Shown here: positions 8,101 through 16,565 of the stretch, piece by piece
How positions within the stretch are numbered: the first letter of the stretch is position 1
Layout of the letters: each line of letters begins with the position of its first letter
NCBI RefSeq assembly: GCF_003014695.1
Contig: NZ_PYAS01000021.1
Span: 1 to 64,000, forward strand
Direction: 5' to 3'
Length of the DNA stretch: 64,000 nt
From: Dyadobacter jiangsuensis
Lineage (GTDB): Bacteria > Bacteroidota > Bacteroidia > Cytophagales > Spirosomataceae
The notes under the pieces: model-generated
Database searches by the model: none
What the model was told of the DNA's origin: nothing
The model's input: the letters and a program-made list of their open reading frames with translations, nothing else
Program-made: the position numbers and the translations under genes

Positions 8101-11100
8101 GACCTAGTCTTAAGAAAATGTTTACAAAAAAAATCATAAGATATCGCTTCATTCTTGCGAGGTCCTATGGGGAAAAGTCGGTTAAACGACATGTGAATAA
8201 CGCTAAACACAACACTTTGATCGCATTCGATTCCCTCGATTTCCCTCCTGAGACGCACCTTCCGTTGATTCAATAGTTTACGAAGTGAAGCATAAGATTC
8301 ATCGTTTTCATCCATAAATTTCTTAAACAACTCCTTCTTATCTGAAAAGAATTTATTTAACCTTTTAAACGAATCGATCGAGAAGTTGAACTCCGCTTTA
8401 AGCGAGTCCTTAATTCTAACGCAAAAATTCTCCCTTTCTTCATTCTCATGATTCGCAAAGAATAGTGAGGTGTACAAATCGATCGTCGCCATTCCTACCA
8501 ACCAATTTAGTTCGTCATTCGGCCTGAACTGGTCAAACATTCTCCTAAATACCAAAACAAATTCGCTATCTATCTGAAAAATTTTTTCTATCGAGTCCAT
8601 GTTTTGCATGCCGTAACGCTCCAGCTCAGGAACATACGAGTCATATAGTACTTTCCGAAGCAATCCCTGTTTCAACATTGGCCCAATCTCTTTGTTAATG
8701 ATCCCAATTAGGCAGTTTAAAGAGTCATCAAACTTCTTCTTGACTCTGACCCTAATATGCGGTTCCGGATCCTCGTAGCGCATAAAGAACCACCTATCAA
8801 TTAGGTTTTTCCTACGCCCTGCCTGGATCAAAGAATCCAGCATCTTCATGATCTGCTGTTCAGCTGCGGAAGAGCCGAAATAAAGCTTAAAGTAAACCCA
8901 ATCATCTAGTGGAATATGGCTCGTATACCCAGCAGTAGCGAGCCTCTTTGGTAAAGTCGTTGCCTTTGGATGCGGGTTTTCAGTTGCGAACGAGAATAGA
9001 AATTCACTAGAATGAACCCCTCCCTTAGAGCCAACAAAGTTTCCACACTGCTGATGGATGTCTTCTATAAATAGTAGGTGCTCAGCACGCAATATATCTT
9101 TGTAGAGGATTTGAAGATACATAACGTTTTTAAGATCTAGCAGAAGAAGGTTGTCTGCGGCCCCATAGAGCACTCTTTGGACAACAGACTTGTTTTCGCA
9201 AAGCCGTTCAAAGCTCGTGACAAATGACGAAAAGCTTTTTACATCTAAGTCTCGCTTCCTAATTGTCCAGAAGGCGGGTGAAGCGACGACATTTCCATCA
9301 ATCAAAACACGTGGCAAGTCGTCAAATTCCCGAAGCGGTCCCCAATCCCATAGTAGGTTATTTTGATTTCCCTGCTGTTGAAAATCCCCGATAAAACTCA
9401 CAATAGGCAAATCATCTATACTGAAATTGTACGCAGACGTCATAAACGGAGAAATGTTCTCCTTCAACATTTTGGAATAAAGGAACAATCTGCCATCCAT
9501 ATGATGCAAATAAAGGTCGTCCAGCGGCAGGTAGTCATCGATCCGGTCTGGAACCGGACTGCAAGTGATATTTATTCTCTTCTTGCGAGAAATTCTTTTT
9601 AAGGCCACGTTGGCAGTTCTTACCTGGCCAATATGTTCGAATTCAACATCTATGTATTCCGAATCCTTCCGTTGCTCATTGATGAGCTGCCCTGCAAAGT
9701 CTTCAAAAGTCGTGTCCAAATGAGTAAATCGGGTATAGACATTTGCGGCAGAGGGTGCATGAGCATCAAACGCCTGGATCAAGTAATGTCCAAGATCCAG
9801 GTCCGACGCTGCAGAAGCGCTAAGTTTGCAAAGCACTGTAAAAGCTGGCGGAAGACTTTTTTTTCCTTCCACCTCAAAAGCCTTCAAATCGGCTAGCGAA
9901 AGTCGTATCTCATTTACCCTCATCAACTTGGCTTCCTGATACTTGCCAATAAGGAATCGGTGCCAGTCATTAAAGTAATATTGTAGAGTGTTTGAGCGAT
10001 CCCTTGACGTACTGCTAACTATGGACAACAAAGGGTCATTCCCCTCATTTTGAATATTGTTGGCTACCGGATACCCTATGCCTATATCCGGATCCAATGC
10101 TTCCATTAGCTTTACCGGCTTACTATCGTATCGCTCGATGAACGAATTTTTAAACGCGTTAAAGTTTTCACTTTCGTAAAGTGGATTAATTTGGGAAACT
10201 GCATTCAAAACCGCCCCTAATCTATGTGGTATCTTTTTGCTAATTTTGGCGGAAAGGTTCTTAAACGTATCGACCTGAACAACAGATTTACTTGGATCAA
10301 CGCGACCAAGAAGAGACGAAACAATCTCGCGTATAGCTTTGTAATTTGCTATCGCTTGAGTAGGAGAACAGGTTCGACTCGCCTCAGTAAGCTTTCGCAA
10401 GTTACTAATACTGTCCATCAAATAGGTATGAAAGTTAGTAGGCCTACCGTCATATCTAGCAAGAAAACTTTCAATCTTACAAAGAACGTCCGTATCCGAA
10501 ACATTCAATCCAAAAGACGACACCAAAATATTATTGGCGATAATGTCTTCCAAGTAATCAGTAATATCCTCGGGATCTCCTTCGGGAAAGATATCATGAA
10601 CGAATTGCCGCAGCGCACTTCGGTCCTTTCCCTTTTTGGCAAATTTCAGAATTCTCTTAACGACCGAATCAGAATCAACTGATGCAAGCTTATATTTGTT
10701 TGCCCCCCCGTTTCTAGTTGTCTCAACAAATCTCAATTTACCACCAATCTGATAAATCGAGTTGTTCGGGTAGAGAGGAATGGCATCAATATATTCAGGC
10801 TTCGCTTCAATCAAAGCCAACAGAGAAACAGCTATTTCACTGTCTAACCTGACAACTCGTTTTAACCCGTCAGTCTCAAGGTTAATATCACCAGAAGTAT
10901 CCCCAAGGTCCAGAATAGATAGGTAAGCCATTGTACCAAATGGAGTTCCACGCTGGCACATCCGATTAACGTATTTCAGAACGCTCAACTTGATTTTCTC
11001 GTCACGGAAGATAAACCCGCTATCAAGGTCGTTCCTTATCAATTCATAGAACTCGGGCGAACCGATATACACCGCCTCCAACAAAGTATCCACCAGCTCA

Positions 11101-11201
11101 GAATCCAACGGTAGCTCATTTAAAATTCGATATTCCAAATCCTGCAGGCAACTCACAGGAAATATCGGTACACGTACAACCGATTTGCTAAACAATCTCA
11201 T
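8097..11201 (-). CDS. LanB lanthipeptide dehydratase (full length)
   Basis: A 1034-residue class I dehydratase. It would glutamylate Ser/Thr of the precursor using Glu-tRNA(Glu) and then eliminate glutamate to give Dha/Dhb. The start RLFSKSVVRVPIFPVS and the region to about residue 745 match the glutamylation domain. From about residue 750 the segment WVYFKLYFG...RWFFMRYEDPEPHIRVR begins the elimination (thiopeptide-type) domain. Both domains are in one chain, unlike split LanBs. The ATG at 11201 starts at the conserved N-terminus (the longer frame begins TTG) and overlaps the oxidoreductase gene by 14 bp. Any link to the nearby tRNA-Glu is only a curiosity. Confidence 0.93.
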   Translation of the reverse strand: MRLFSKSVVRVPIFPVSCLQDLEYRILNELPLDSELVDTLLEAVYIGSPEFYELIRNDLDSGFIFRDEKIKLSVLKYVNRMCQRGTPFGTMAYLSILDLGDTSGDINLETDGLKRVVRLDSEIAVSLLALIEAKPEYIDAIPLYPNNSIYQIGGKLRFVETTRNGGANKYKLASVDSDSVVKRILKFAKKGKDRSALRQFVHDIFPEGDPEDITDYLEDIIANNILVSSFGLNVSDTDVLCKIESFLARYDGRPTNFHTYLMDSISNLRKLTEASRTCSPTQAIANYKAIREIVSSLLGRVDPSKSVVQVDTFKNLSAKISKKIPHRLGAVLNAVSQINPLYESENFNAFKNSFIERYDSKPVKLMEALDPDIGIGYPVANNIQNEGNDPLLSIVSSTSRDRSNTLQYYFNDWHRFLIGKYQEAKLMRVNEIRLSLADLKAFEVEGKKSLPPAFTVLCKLSASAASDLDLGHYLIQAFDAHAPSAANVYTRFTHLDTTFEDFAGQLINEQRKDSEYIDVEFEHIGQVRTANVALKRISRKKRINITCSPVPDRIDDYLPLDDLYLHHMDGRLFLYSKMLKENISPFMTSAYNFSIDDLPIVSFIGDFQQQGNQNNLLWDWGPLREFDDLPRVLIDGNVVASPAFWTIRKRDLDVKSFSSFVTSFERLCENKSVVQRVLYGAADNLLLLDLKNVMYLQILYKDILRAEHLLFIEDIHQQCGNFVGSKGGVHSSEFLFSFATENPHPKATTLPKRLATAGYTSHIPLDDWVYFKLYFGSSAAEQQIMKMLDSLIQAGRRKNLIDRWFFMRYEDPEPHIRVRVKKKFDDSLNCLIGIINKEIGPMLKQGLLRKVLYDSYVPELERYGMQNMDSIEKIFQIDSEFVLVFRRMFDQFRPNDELNWLVGMATIDLYTSLFFANHENEERENFCVRIKDSLKAEFNFSIDSFKRLNKFFSDKKELFKKFMDENDESYASLRKLLNQRKVRLRREIEGIECDQSVVFSVIHMSFNRLFPIGPRKNEAISYDFFCKHFLKTRS

Positions 11202-12096
11202 TTTTAAATTGATTTTGCAGTAACTCAATAATCATGCATTTTTCCGTATAGGTTCGGCCCAAATTCAAGAGAATAACCTCATCGAATTCCGCTTCTTCTT
11301 TCAGTTCTATAATATAATCTCTGGCTTCTTGGGGTGTCGCACAAAGCAAGTTTTTATGCACCACTCCTGGACGACTACGCAAGTCATTCTCAAAAGTGAT
11401 ATTTCGACCTCGATCCTCCGAACAGAAAAGAGCTATCGCCACGGCATTTCCACTCCCTCTACGGTTCCGAAGAATGTCGATCTCCGCCGGCCTTAAACGG
11501 CCCGAACTATGAAAAAGGCACCTGCAAAAGTTCAAACCCCTGTTAGGGTATTTGTTAATCTCCTCGAATGACGAATTAAGCATCCATAAAGAAGGCAATG
11601 CATGGCTCTGGAAAGGTGGTATTTTAACTGCCCCGTCTACTACAATAACACCTCTGTCATCTAGGTACATCTGCAGTTCGTCCAATTTCAAATCGAATTC
11701 CTCATTGTACTCATTAGATCCGCATCCCATCAAGATCCTAGCAAAATTGTTTGGAAGCGACGTCTTGCATAAACCAAGATCAATCCTATCTAGAAACATG
11801 TTAGCTAAAAGCTTGTAATGCGACGCGATACGATAAGGCGCATGATATTTTAGCAACATCCCACCTATGCCAAGCCTGATTCTTTCCGTGGCTACCGCTA
11901 GTGCTGGAAGCAATGGCTCGGGATTCGTAAAGGCCAGGTTGGATGAATAGTGTTCACCAAACCAAATTCGACTATAGCCGAGCGCATCCGCCCTTTTAAC
12001 GTAGTCGAGTAAGCCATGATAATCGTAGCTCTGATCAATATCACCAAATTCAAGAAGTCCAAGTCTCACCTTCGAATTAGATAGAACGCCGTACAT
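11188..12096 (-). CDS. Luciferase-like (LLM) flavin-dependent oxidoreductase of the lanthipeptide cluster
   Basis: A 302-residue LLM-fold protein: KVRLGLLEFGD at the N-terminus, ADALGYSRIWFGEHY, then PEPLLPALAVATERIRLGIGGMLLKYHAPYRIASHY and DRIDLGLCKTS. These are the usual bacterial-luciferase-superfamily blocks, closest in style to the LLM enzymes of natural-product clusters. Such enzymes use reduced FMN or F420 for monooxygenation or reduction. Here it lies between lanC and lanB, overlapping lanB by 14 bp, so it is probably a tailoring enzyme on the peptide, for example Cys or Dha/Dhb redox chemistry. The reaction cannot be read from sequence. Confidence 0.85.
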   Translation of the reverse strand: MYGVLSNSKVRLGLLEFGDIDQSYDYHGLLDYVKRADALGYSRIWFGEHYSSNLAFTNPEPLLPALAVATERIRLGIGGMLLKYHAPYRIASHYKLLANMFLDRIDLGLCKTSLPNNFARILMGCGSNEYNEEFDLKLDELQMYLDDRGVIVVDGAVKIPPFQSHALPSLWMLNSSFEEINKYPNRGLNFCRCLFHSSGRLRPAEIDILRNRRGSGNAVAIALFCSEDRGRNITFENDLRSRPGVVHKNLLCATPQEARDYIIELKEEAEFDEVILLNLGRTYTEKCMIIELLQNQFKNEIV

Positions 12097-12122
12097 TTAA
12101 ATATTGAATTAACTAGCTGAGC

Positions 12123-13355
12123 TTAAAGTAATATGATCTGACTCCAAGGGCGCGTCTCATTCGACAAATAGGATAGACCAGTAAGTCCGATTCCCGCATA
12201 ACCATACAGTAATCCAAAGTCCTCAGAATTTCCAGACAGTTCGCTATATAAATTAGAATTGGTAAGTCGCTGTTTAACCTCCGCTTGTGTAAAATCTCTC
12301 CACCGCTCATAGGCTTCAAACAGAAAAGCGTCCTTATGGAACTCAAAAAGAGCTAAAAAAAGATATGAAATCCCACACGACCCGTGGCAAAATGACGGGT
12401 CAGAAGAACCATTTTCATTCATTACACCGGATTCCCAAAAATCGACTCTTGCAGCATTGAGAGCAATCTCCTTGGATTTATCAAATAGTACTTGCTGACC
12501 TAAAACCAAAGCAGCATTGTAAACAGCAATTGAAACAGCCAAATCACCATAACACCACGCAAGACGAGCATTGTACGGTCTACTTCCGGGGTCATCTGGA
12601 TCGTCAAATTTCGCATATGGAAACATAAACAACCCATCATTTCGCTGCTGATCGAGAAGCCACAATGTAGACCGCTCAACCATCACTTTAACCAGCTCCC
12701 TCCGTTTCTGGTCTTCAATAACGCCATATAATCTTGCACAAAAAGTGATAATCCCGGAAACCCCATGGGCCAAACCGCAATCATAGACCACATGTGCTCT
12801 GCCACGCTCGTCAAGGTTACCGGCGTTTCTGACGTCCAACCATGTATAGTTGCCTTTTTTATCAACTATTTTCGTACGAAACAACGTATCAACTATCTGA
12901 TTGAATGCTGTCTGCGCAAAAGGTTTTTCTTTCTTGCTTACAAAAAACAAACCCTTGCCAATATAACCGTAAAGTGGGTCATAATTCTCCGTTTCTATAT
13001 CCATCCTCAGTGAATCAAGAATCAGTTTCTGAACCCTCTCATCTATAATTTCATCAAACTCTTCCTCGATAATTCGGCGTTCACATAAATGATTCAATGT
13101 CAACAGAAAACCCGATATACCACCACCATGACTAAAATCCATGAAACTTGAAGACTCAAGATGGGCTTCTATTTGATTTATTCCTTGCTCAACAAGTTCA
13201 TATATTCTTTCATGATATTCATTATCACCAAACTCCTCATATAAATACGCATATAATAAAATCTGACCTGCTTTTCCTCCGAGAACATTTATCTGTTCCA
13301 GCCACCCATTTTGTGAAGCAATATGCGCTGCGACATCACGACTCATTCTTTCCAT
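12123..13355 (-). CDS. LanC lanthionine cyclase
   Basis: A 410-residue zinc-dependent cyclase that adds Cys thiols to Dha/Dhb to form (methyl)lanthionine. The double-barrel repeats carry HGGGISGFLL, LAHGVSGIITF, the zinc ligand Cys in LAWCYGDLAV, and the Cys-His pair in SFCHGSCGISYLF, followed by LLYGYAGIGLTGLSYL. The full set of catalytic/zinc motifs is present. The longer frame starts at a TTG overlapping the preceding stop; I use ATG 13355 (MERMSRD), with ATG 13346 also possible. There is a 26-bp gap to the oxidoreductase gene. Confidence 0.93.
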   Translation of the reverse strand: MERMSRDVAAHIASQNGWLEQINVLGGKAGQILLYAYLYEEFGDNEYHERIYELVEQGINQIEAHLESSSFMDFSHGGGISGFLLTLNHLCERRIIEEEFDEIIDERVQKLILDSLRMDIETENYDPLYGYIGKGLFFVSKKEKPFAQTAFNQIVDTLFRTKIVDKKGNYTWLDVRNAGNLDERGRAHVVYDCGLAHGVSGIITFCARLYGVIEDQKRRELVKVMVERSTLWLLDQQRNDGLFMFPYAKFDDPDDPGSRPYNARLAWCYGDLAVSIAVYNAALVLGQQVLFDKSKEIALNAARVDFWESGVMNENGSSDPSFCHGSCGISYLFLALFEFHKDAFLFEAYERWRDFTQAEVKQRLTNSNLYSELSGNSEDFGLLYGYAGIGLTGLSYLSNETRPWSQIILL

Positions 13356-13366
13356 ATTAATTATTT

Positions 13367-14659
13367 TCAATTAAGATAAAAGCTTCTGTTTCCTGTAGTC
13401 TTCTGAATGTGAATTAAATAATCAAAGTCTTCGAAAATATCTCCCCTAGTGAATTGATCTTGCGTATATCCATATACCATCATTTTATACTTACTCGGTC
13501 GCTCTTCCCTTCTCGTTTCCTTTAAAATTTTTGCGTTATTGACAAAAAAAACTTCAAATCCAATTTTCCCTGCATAATATTCGAAAGCATCAGGTTGGGG
13601 AGTAGCGATAGGATTAGTGTCAGTAATCTTACCATCGTTTTGATTAAAAGCAGTATATGTGCCCCGATATGTTGTTAATCCAATCGTTTGGTACTTTCCA
13701 CCCAGACGCGTTCTTAAAAAAAATCCCATGGATTTCGAGAATACATTTTTTGTCTTTTGGACATGTCCATTGTGAGCAAGAACCACAACTTTTCCGCCAC
13801 TAACTACTTCATTTTCAATATTTAGAGCCATAAGAGAATCTCTAATTTCCGATTGTATAGATCCATCATGATTTGTTATCGTTGGATCATTTAGGTGCAG
13901 AAATTGGTGATAATTTTTCACATATCGGAAAACCTTATTATCTCTTGAAGCGAGCTCTAAGCTAGAAAGTATCGGCTTACTAATATGTTTAAGTGAATCA
14001 AAGTCTTCCTCCGAGAAGTTATGAGAATATACCTGATCGTTAAGCATTGAATAATAATACAACAATTTCTTTATTGTGTCGGAAGGAATTTTATCCTTCT
14101 CAGACGACAGCTCATTTATTTTCTCTAACGACCGAAATGGACTCTGCATGTCGAACCCAAAAAAGGTAATTTTTTTCTTTCTTGATTGATTAATTTCTTT
14201 GACTTTGTTGATGAAATCTTTGAATTCTTCACATTCATAGCTGTATAGTCTCAGGCTTTTTAGAATTTTATCAACATTCCCCTGGCTTTCAAGTAGATAG
14301 AGGTTCAAGTCTTCAACCTCAGCCATAGGGGCCTCAAGACCAATTTTGGAAACTTGACTATCAGCGGAGAGCATCTCTATAAGCTGTGAACGTAACCGAA
14401 AAAACTCACTTGTACCATGAGACTGCTCTCCAATAGCAATCACACTAGCATCCAAAGTGATTAAAGTTCTTCTCATTTCATCTACACCACTGCTTTTGCT
14501 AGTTGATAGCAGTCCAGAGATATCCACAGAATTTTCTTTCAATGCGTAAAAGAATTTGTTATTGGATATCGAACAAAGAAAAATGGGTGCAATGAATAAG
14601 CACCAAAGTAATGATGTAGACCTCGAAAAATCATTCTTTTCTGCACCTGAATGAGCCAT
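13367..14659 (-). CDS. Erythromycin-esterase-like protein with N-terminal membrane/signal segment
   Basis: A 430-residue Ere/EreC-superfamily protein. Visible motifs are IGEQSHGTSEFF (His81), GLEAPMAEV (Glu109) and VVLAHNGHVQ (His296, His299), matching the catalytic His/Glu set. Residues about 17-32 are hydrophobic, so it is likely exported or membrane-anchored. Known Ere enzymes hydrolyse macrolide lactones, and most homologues have unknown substrates. It is the first gene after the precursor, behind a hairpin. A role in self-immunity or in ester chemistry on the product is inference. Confidence 0.8.
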   Translation of the reverse strand: MAHSGAEKNDFSRSTSLLWCLFIAPIFLCSISNNKFFYALKENSVDISGLLSTSKSSGVDEMRRTLITLDASVIAIGEQSHGTSEFFRLRSQLIEMLSADSQVSKIGLEAPMAEVEDLNLYLLESQGNVDKILKSLRLYSYECEEFKDFINKVKEINQSRKKKITFFGFDMQSPFRSLEKINELSSEKDKIPSDTIKKLLYYYSMLNDQVYSHNFSEEDFDSLKHISKPILSSLELASRDNKVFRYVKNYHQFLHLNDPTITNHDGSIQSEIRDSLMALNIENEVVSGGKVVVLAHNGHVQKTKNVFSKSMGFFLRTRLGGKYQTIGLTTYRGTYTAFNQNDGKITDTNPIATPQPDAFEYYAGKIGFEVFFVNNAKILKETRREERPSKYKMMVYGYTQDQFTRGDIFEDFDYLIHIQKTTGNRSFYLN

Positions 14660-14683
14660 ATCTTCCCTTATTTATGTTATGAG

Positions 14684-14714
14684 GCACCTGCCGTTAAAAA
14701 CCAACGACAGGTGC
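14684..14714 (-). terminator. Hairpin between the precursor and the rest of the operon (attenuator-like)
   Basis: Arms GCACCTGCCGTT (14684-14695) and AACGACAGGTGC (14703-14714) pair over 12 positions with one mismatch and a 7-nt loop. On the minus strand no clean T-run follows. This fits a partial terminator or RNA-stabilising hairpin that would keep precursor transcripts in excess over the enzyme genes. Confidence 0.6.
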
Positions 14715-14748
14715 TTATTAGTGCACTACGCTATTCGTAAGCCTACTA

Positions 14749-14949
14749 TTAGCGAGGCTTACATGGACACCCGCTGGTGCAAGTTCCACAACCGGCAGGA
14801 TTCGACGTGCAAAGTGTAATGGTTGAATTTGCAGTATTGCAACCACCACTACAGGTTCCAGTTATACCGCCTATCACATTCTTCATTATTTTTTTATCAA
14901 GGGTTTCAATAACCTCTTTGCTAATTGAAAGTTTTTTTAGCTTTTTCAT
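14749..14949 (-). CDS. Class I lanthipeptide precursor with GG leader
   Basis: A 66-residue precursor. Leader residues 1-28 contain KKLSISKEVIETL (the Bacteroidota lanthipeptide leader style) and end in NVIGG, the C39 cleavage site after Gly28. The 38-residue core has seven Cys (33, 37, 47, 54, 57, 61, 63) and twelve Ser/Thr, plus abundant Gly and Asn, and ends CPCKPR. This allows up to seven rings, with several Ser/Thr left over as Dha/Dhb or glycosylation sites. The ATG follows an AT-rich leader without a Shine-Dalgarno, as is common in this phylum. It is the first gene of the operon. I could not identify a confident -7 box upstream. Confidence 0.88.
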   Translation of the reverse strand: MKKLKKLSISKEVIETLDKKIMKNVIGGITGTCSGGCNTANSTITLCTSNPAGCGTCTSGCPCKPR

Positions 14950-15439
14950 CGTTTAAGTTTTAAAATTTCAAAATAACTAATTTCAAAGAGTCGTATTTCC
15001 TACCTGGAGGAAACTTGACATGGTTGGCTTTACTACTGTTTTTCCCGAAGTCAAGGTTTAAATGAATAAAAATTTACTACTGTACAGTTTCTTTGGAGTT
15101 TGCAGGACGACTTCCAATATCGTTACAAGAATGAGCCTTAGGGATCGGCGATTGACTAAAATCTTCGAGTTTCATTGCCATGGTTCTCCCGCCATTTAAA
15201 CACGTGTCACCAAATTTTAGAGCTAACAGTCGTGTCGACTAGCGATGCGATTGATACTCCGATGTAACAAGCAGATTATTAAGCAAAAAGAATTTCTACT
15301 AGTTTGACGATTGTCAGACCAGAGTCAGCATTAACGAATTCCTAGTTTAGGTAGTTGATAGATTCCAAGAATACTTCAGGATCTATCGTTTGGGATTGTG
15401 AGTCGCAGAAAATAACGCTCACATATATACGAAATATAG
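14950..15439. other. Non-coding AT-rich stretch upstream of the precursor
   Basis: No coding frame is supported here. It must contain the operon promoter. Two weak near-matches to the reversed -7 box exist (around 14969 and 14984), each with a deviation, so neither is annotated. No regulator gene is near. Confidence 0.5.
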
Positions 15440-15511
15440 TAACCCATAGAGGATTCGAACCTCTGTTTTAAGAATGAAATTCTTATGTCCTAACCCCTAG
15501 ACGAATGGGCG
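15440..15511 (-). tRNA. tRNA-Glu (UUC), acceptor end imperfect
   Basis: Anticodon stem TAAGA/TCTTA encloses the loop ATTTCAT (anticodon TTC). The T-arm AGAGG-TTCGAAT-CCTCT is perfect and the D-arm GTCT...GGAC is good. The acceptor stem pairs only at positions 3-7: position 2-71 is G-T and 1-72 is C-T. No CCA is encoded. A good -7 box lies upstream, so it may be transcribed, but it could be a decaying extra copy. Confidence 0.8.
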
Positions 15512-15531
15512 ATAACAAGTAACTGTGTGTG

Positions 15532-15562
15532 CAAATTTATTAATCAAATTTATAACAGCAAG
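15532..15562 (-). promoter_or_regulatory. Bacteroidota-type promoter for tRNA-Glu
   Basis: On the minus strand TAAATTTG (15532-15539) matches the TAnnTTTG -7 box exactly, and CTTG (15559-15562) lies 19 bp upstream as a -33 element. The tRNA begins about 20 bp downstream of the -7 box. Confidence 0.55.
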
Positions 15563-15967
15563 TTTTGTAACTTTTTTTTTACAAAATATTGTGAATTTTA
15601 TTTCTACATTTTGTAACGAACTATAAATCAATAATTATCTGATGAACACTTTAACTATTATACATTCACGTGATTTCCGCAACAGAGTTAAATAGTTTTG
15701 ATTGATAAACTCTACTTCGTTCGAATATCGCAAGTTGTACTATATAATTAGTTTACAGTGGCTATAATTTGACAAATTCTTGCTCTATTTTTACTATCCA
15801 CATGGAGAGGACAAACGAGTTATACTGAAATATCGGAAAAATTAAACAGTATCAGCCAACAAGAGCAGAATAGTAAGTCCCGGCTTTTAAAAATCTAATT
15901 AGCAATAATTTCCTTTCAAGAATGAAATAATATCGACAAAAGCTATATACTAAGAGTGTATTGGGAA
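15563..15967. other. AT-rich non-coding stretch
   Basis: Very AT-rich, with no coding frame, RNA gene or strong repeat that I can support. It separates the tRNA-Glu promoter from the IS5 remnant and looks like decayed or foreign DNA. Confidence 0.4.
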
Positions 15968-16195
15968 TTAGATTTGGCCTCCTTTCGGAATGCGCTGTAA
16001 CATTAACTGAATATTGGCCAAATATAGCCAACTAACAGAAGAAGATACTGTGTACTCATAGTCTTTGACAACACGTTGGAAATAATTAGTCCAGGCAATT
16101 GTTCGCTCTACGACCCACCGCTCAGCTACTGGGACAAAGCCGCGAGATGATTCAGGCCGCGTCGCTTTTTTGAAATCGATACTCCATTTGGCCAA
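15968..16195 (-). pseudogene. IS5-family transposase remnant (C-terminal part)
   Basis: A 75-codon frame carries RGFVPVAERWVVERTIAWTNYF and VVKDYEYTVSSSVSWLYLANIQLML, which match the C-terminal end of IS5-group DDE transposases (the E of the DDE triad lies in the WVVERT block). The N-terminal two thirds, including both D regions, and the terminal repeats are missing. It is therefore a truncated, inactive copy and marks past insertion next to the lanthipeptide cluster. Confidence 0.75.
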
Positions 16196-16284
16196 CTCGC
16201 TAGCGAAGACCCCTTGTAGGCCTGATTACGAATTCGATTCGCGACGAAAATTGGTCAAAGTGCCTTTGCAGAGGAAAAATTGAT

Positions 16285-16380
16285 CCAAAAGTGATACAGA
16301 AAGGTCTAAATGCGCTCCAAAGGAGTCTTTAAGGGGCATTAAGAGTCAAAAAGCGCTCCAAAGAGTCAAAAAGTAATCCA
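16285..16380. repeat. Iteron-like 20-bp tandem repeats
   Basis: AAGAGTCAAAAAGCGCTCCA (16341-16360) is followed directly by AAGAGTCAAAAAGTAATCCA (16361-16380), differing at three positions. More degenerate copies (GGTCTAAATGCGCTCCAAAG and a TTGATCCAAAAGTG segment) precede them. Regular 20-bp spacing before a mobilisation pseudogene recalls a plasmid iteron or oriT-side array; the function is inferred. Confidence 0.45.
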
Positions 16381-16565
16381 GAAAAATCATTTAAAGGAAT
16401 ATTTGAGCCAGAAACGGTCAGGAAAGATCCTGCGCGGTGGTTTTCTCCTTAGCCAGCTATCGCCGGTACGTCGCGAAATGCGACTCCCCGGCGGGAGCTG
16501 GCCATGGGAAAACCCCTGGACCCCTGCTATTCGCCCTGCGGCTCATAGCTTATCAAGAAAGACAT

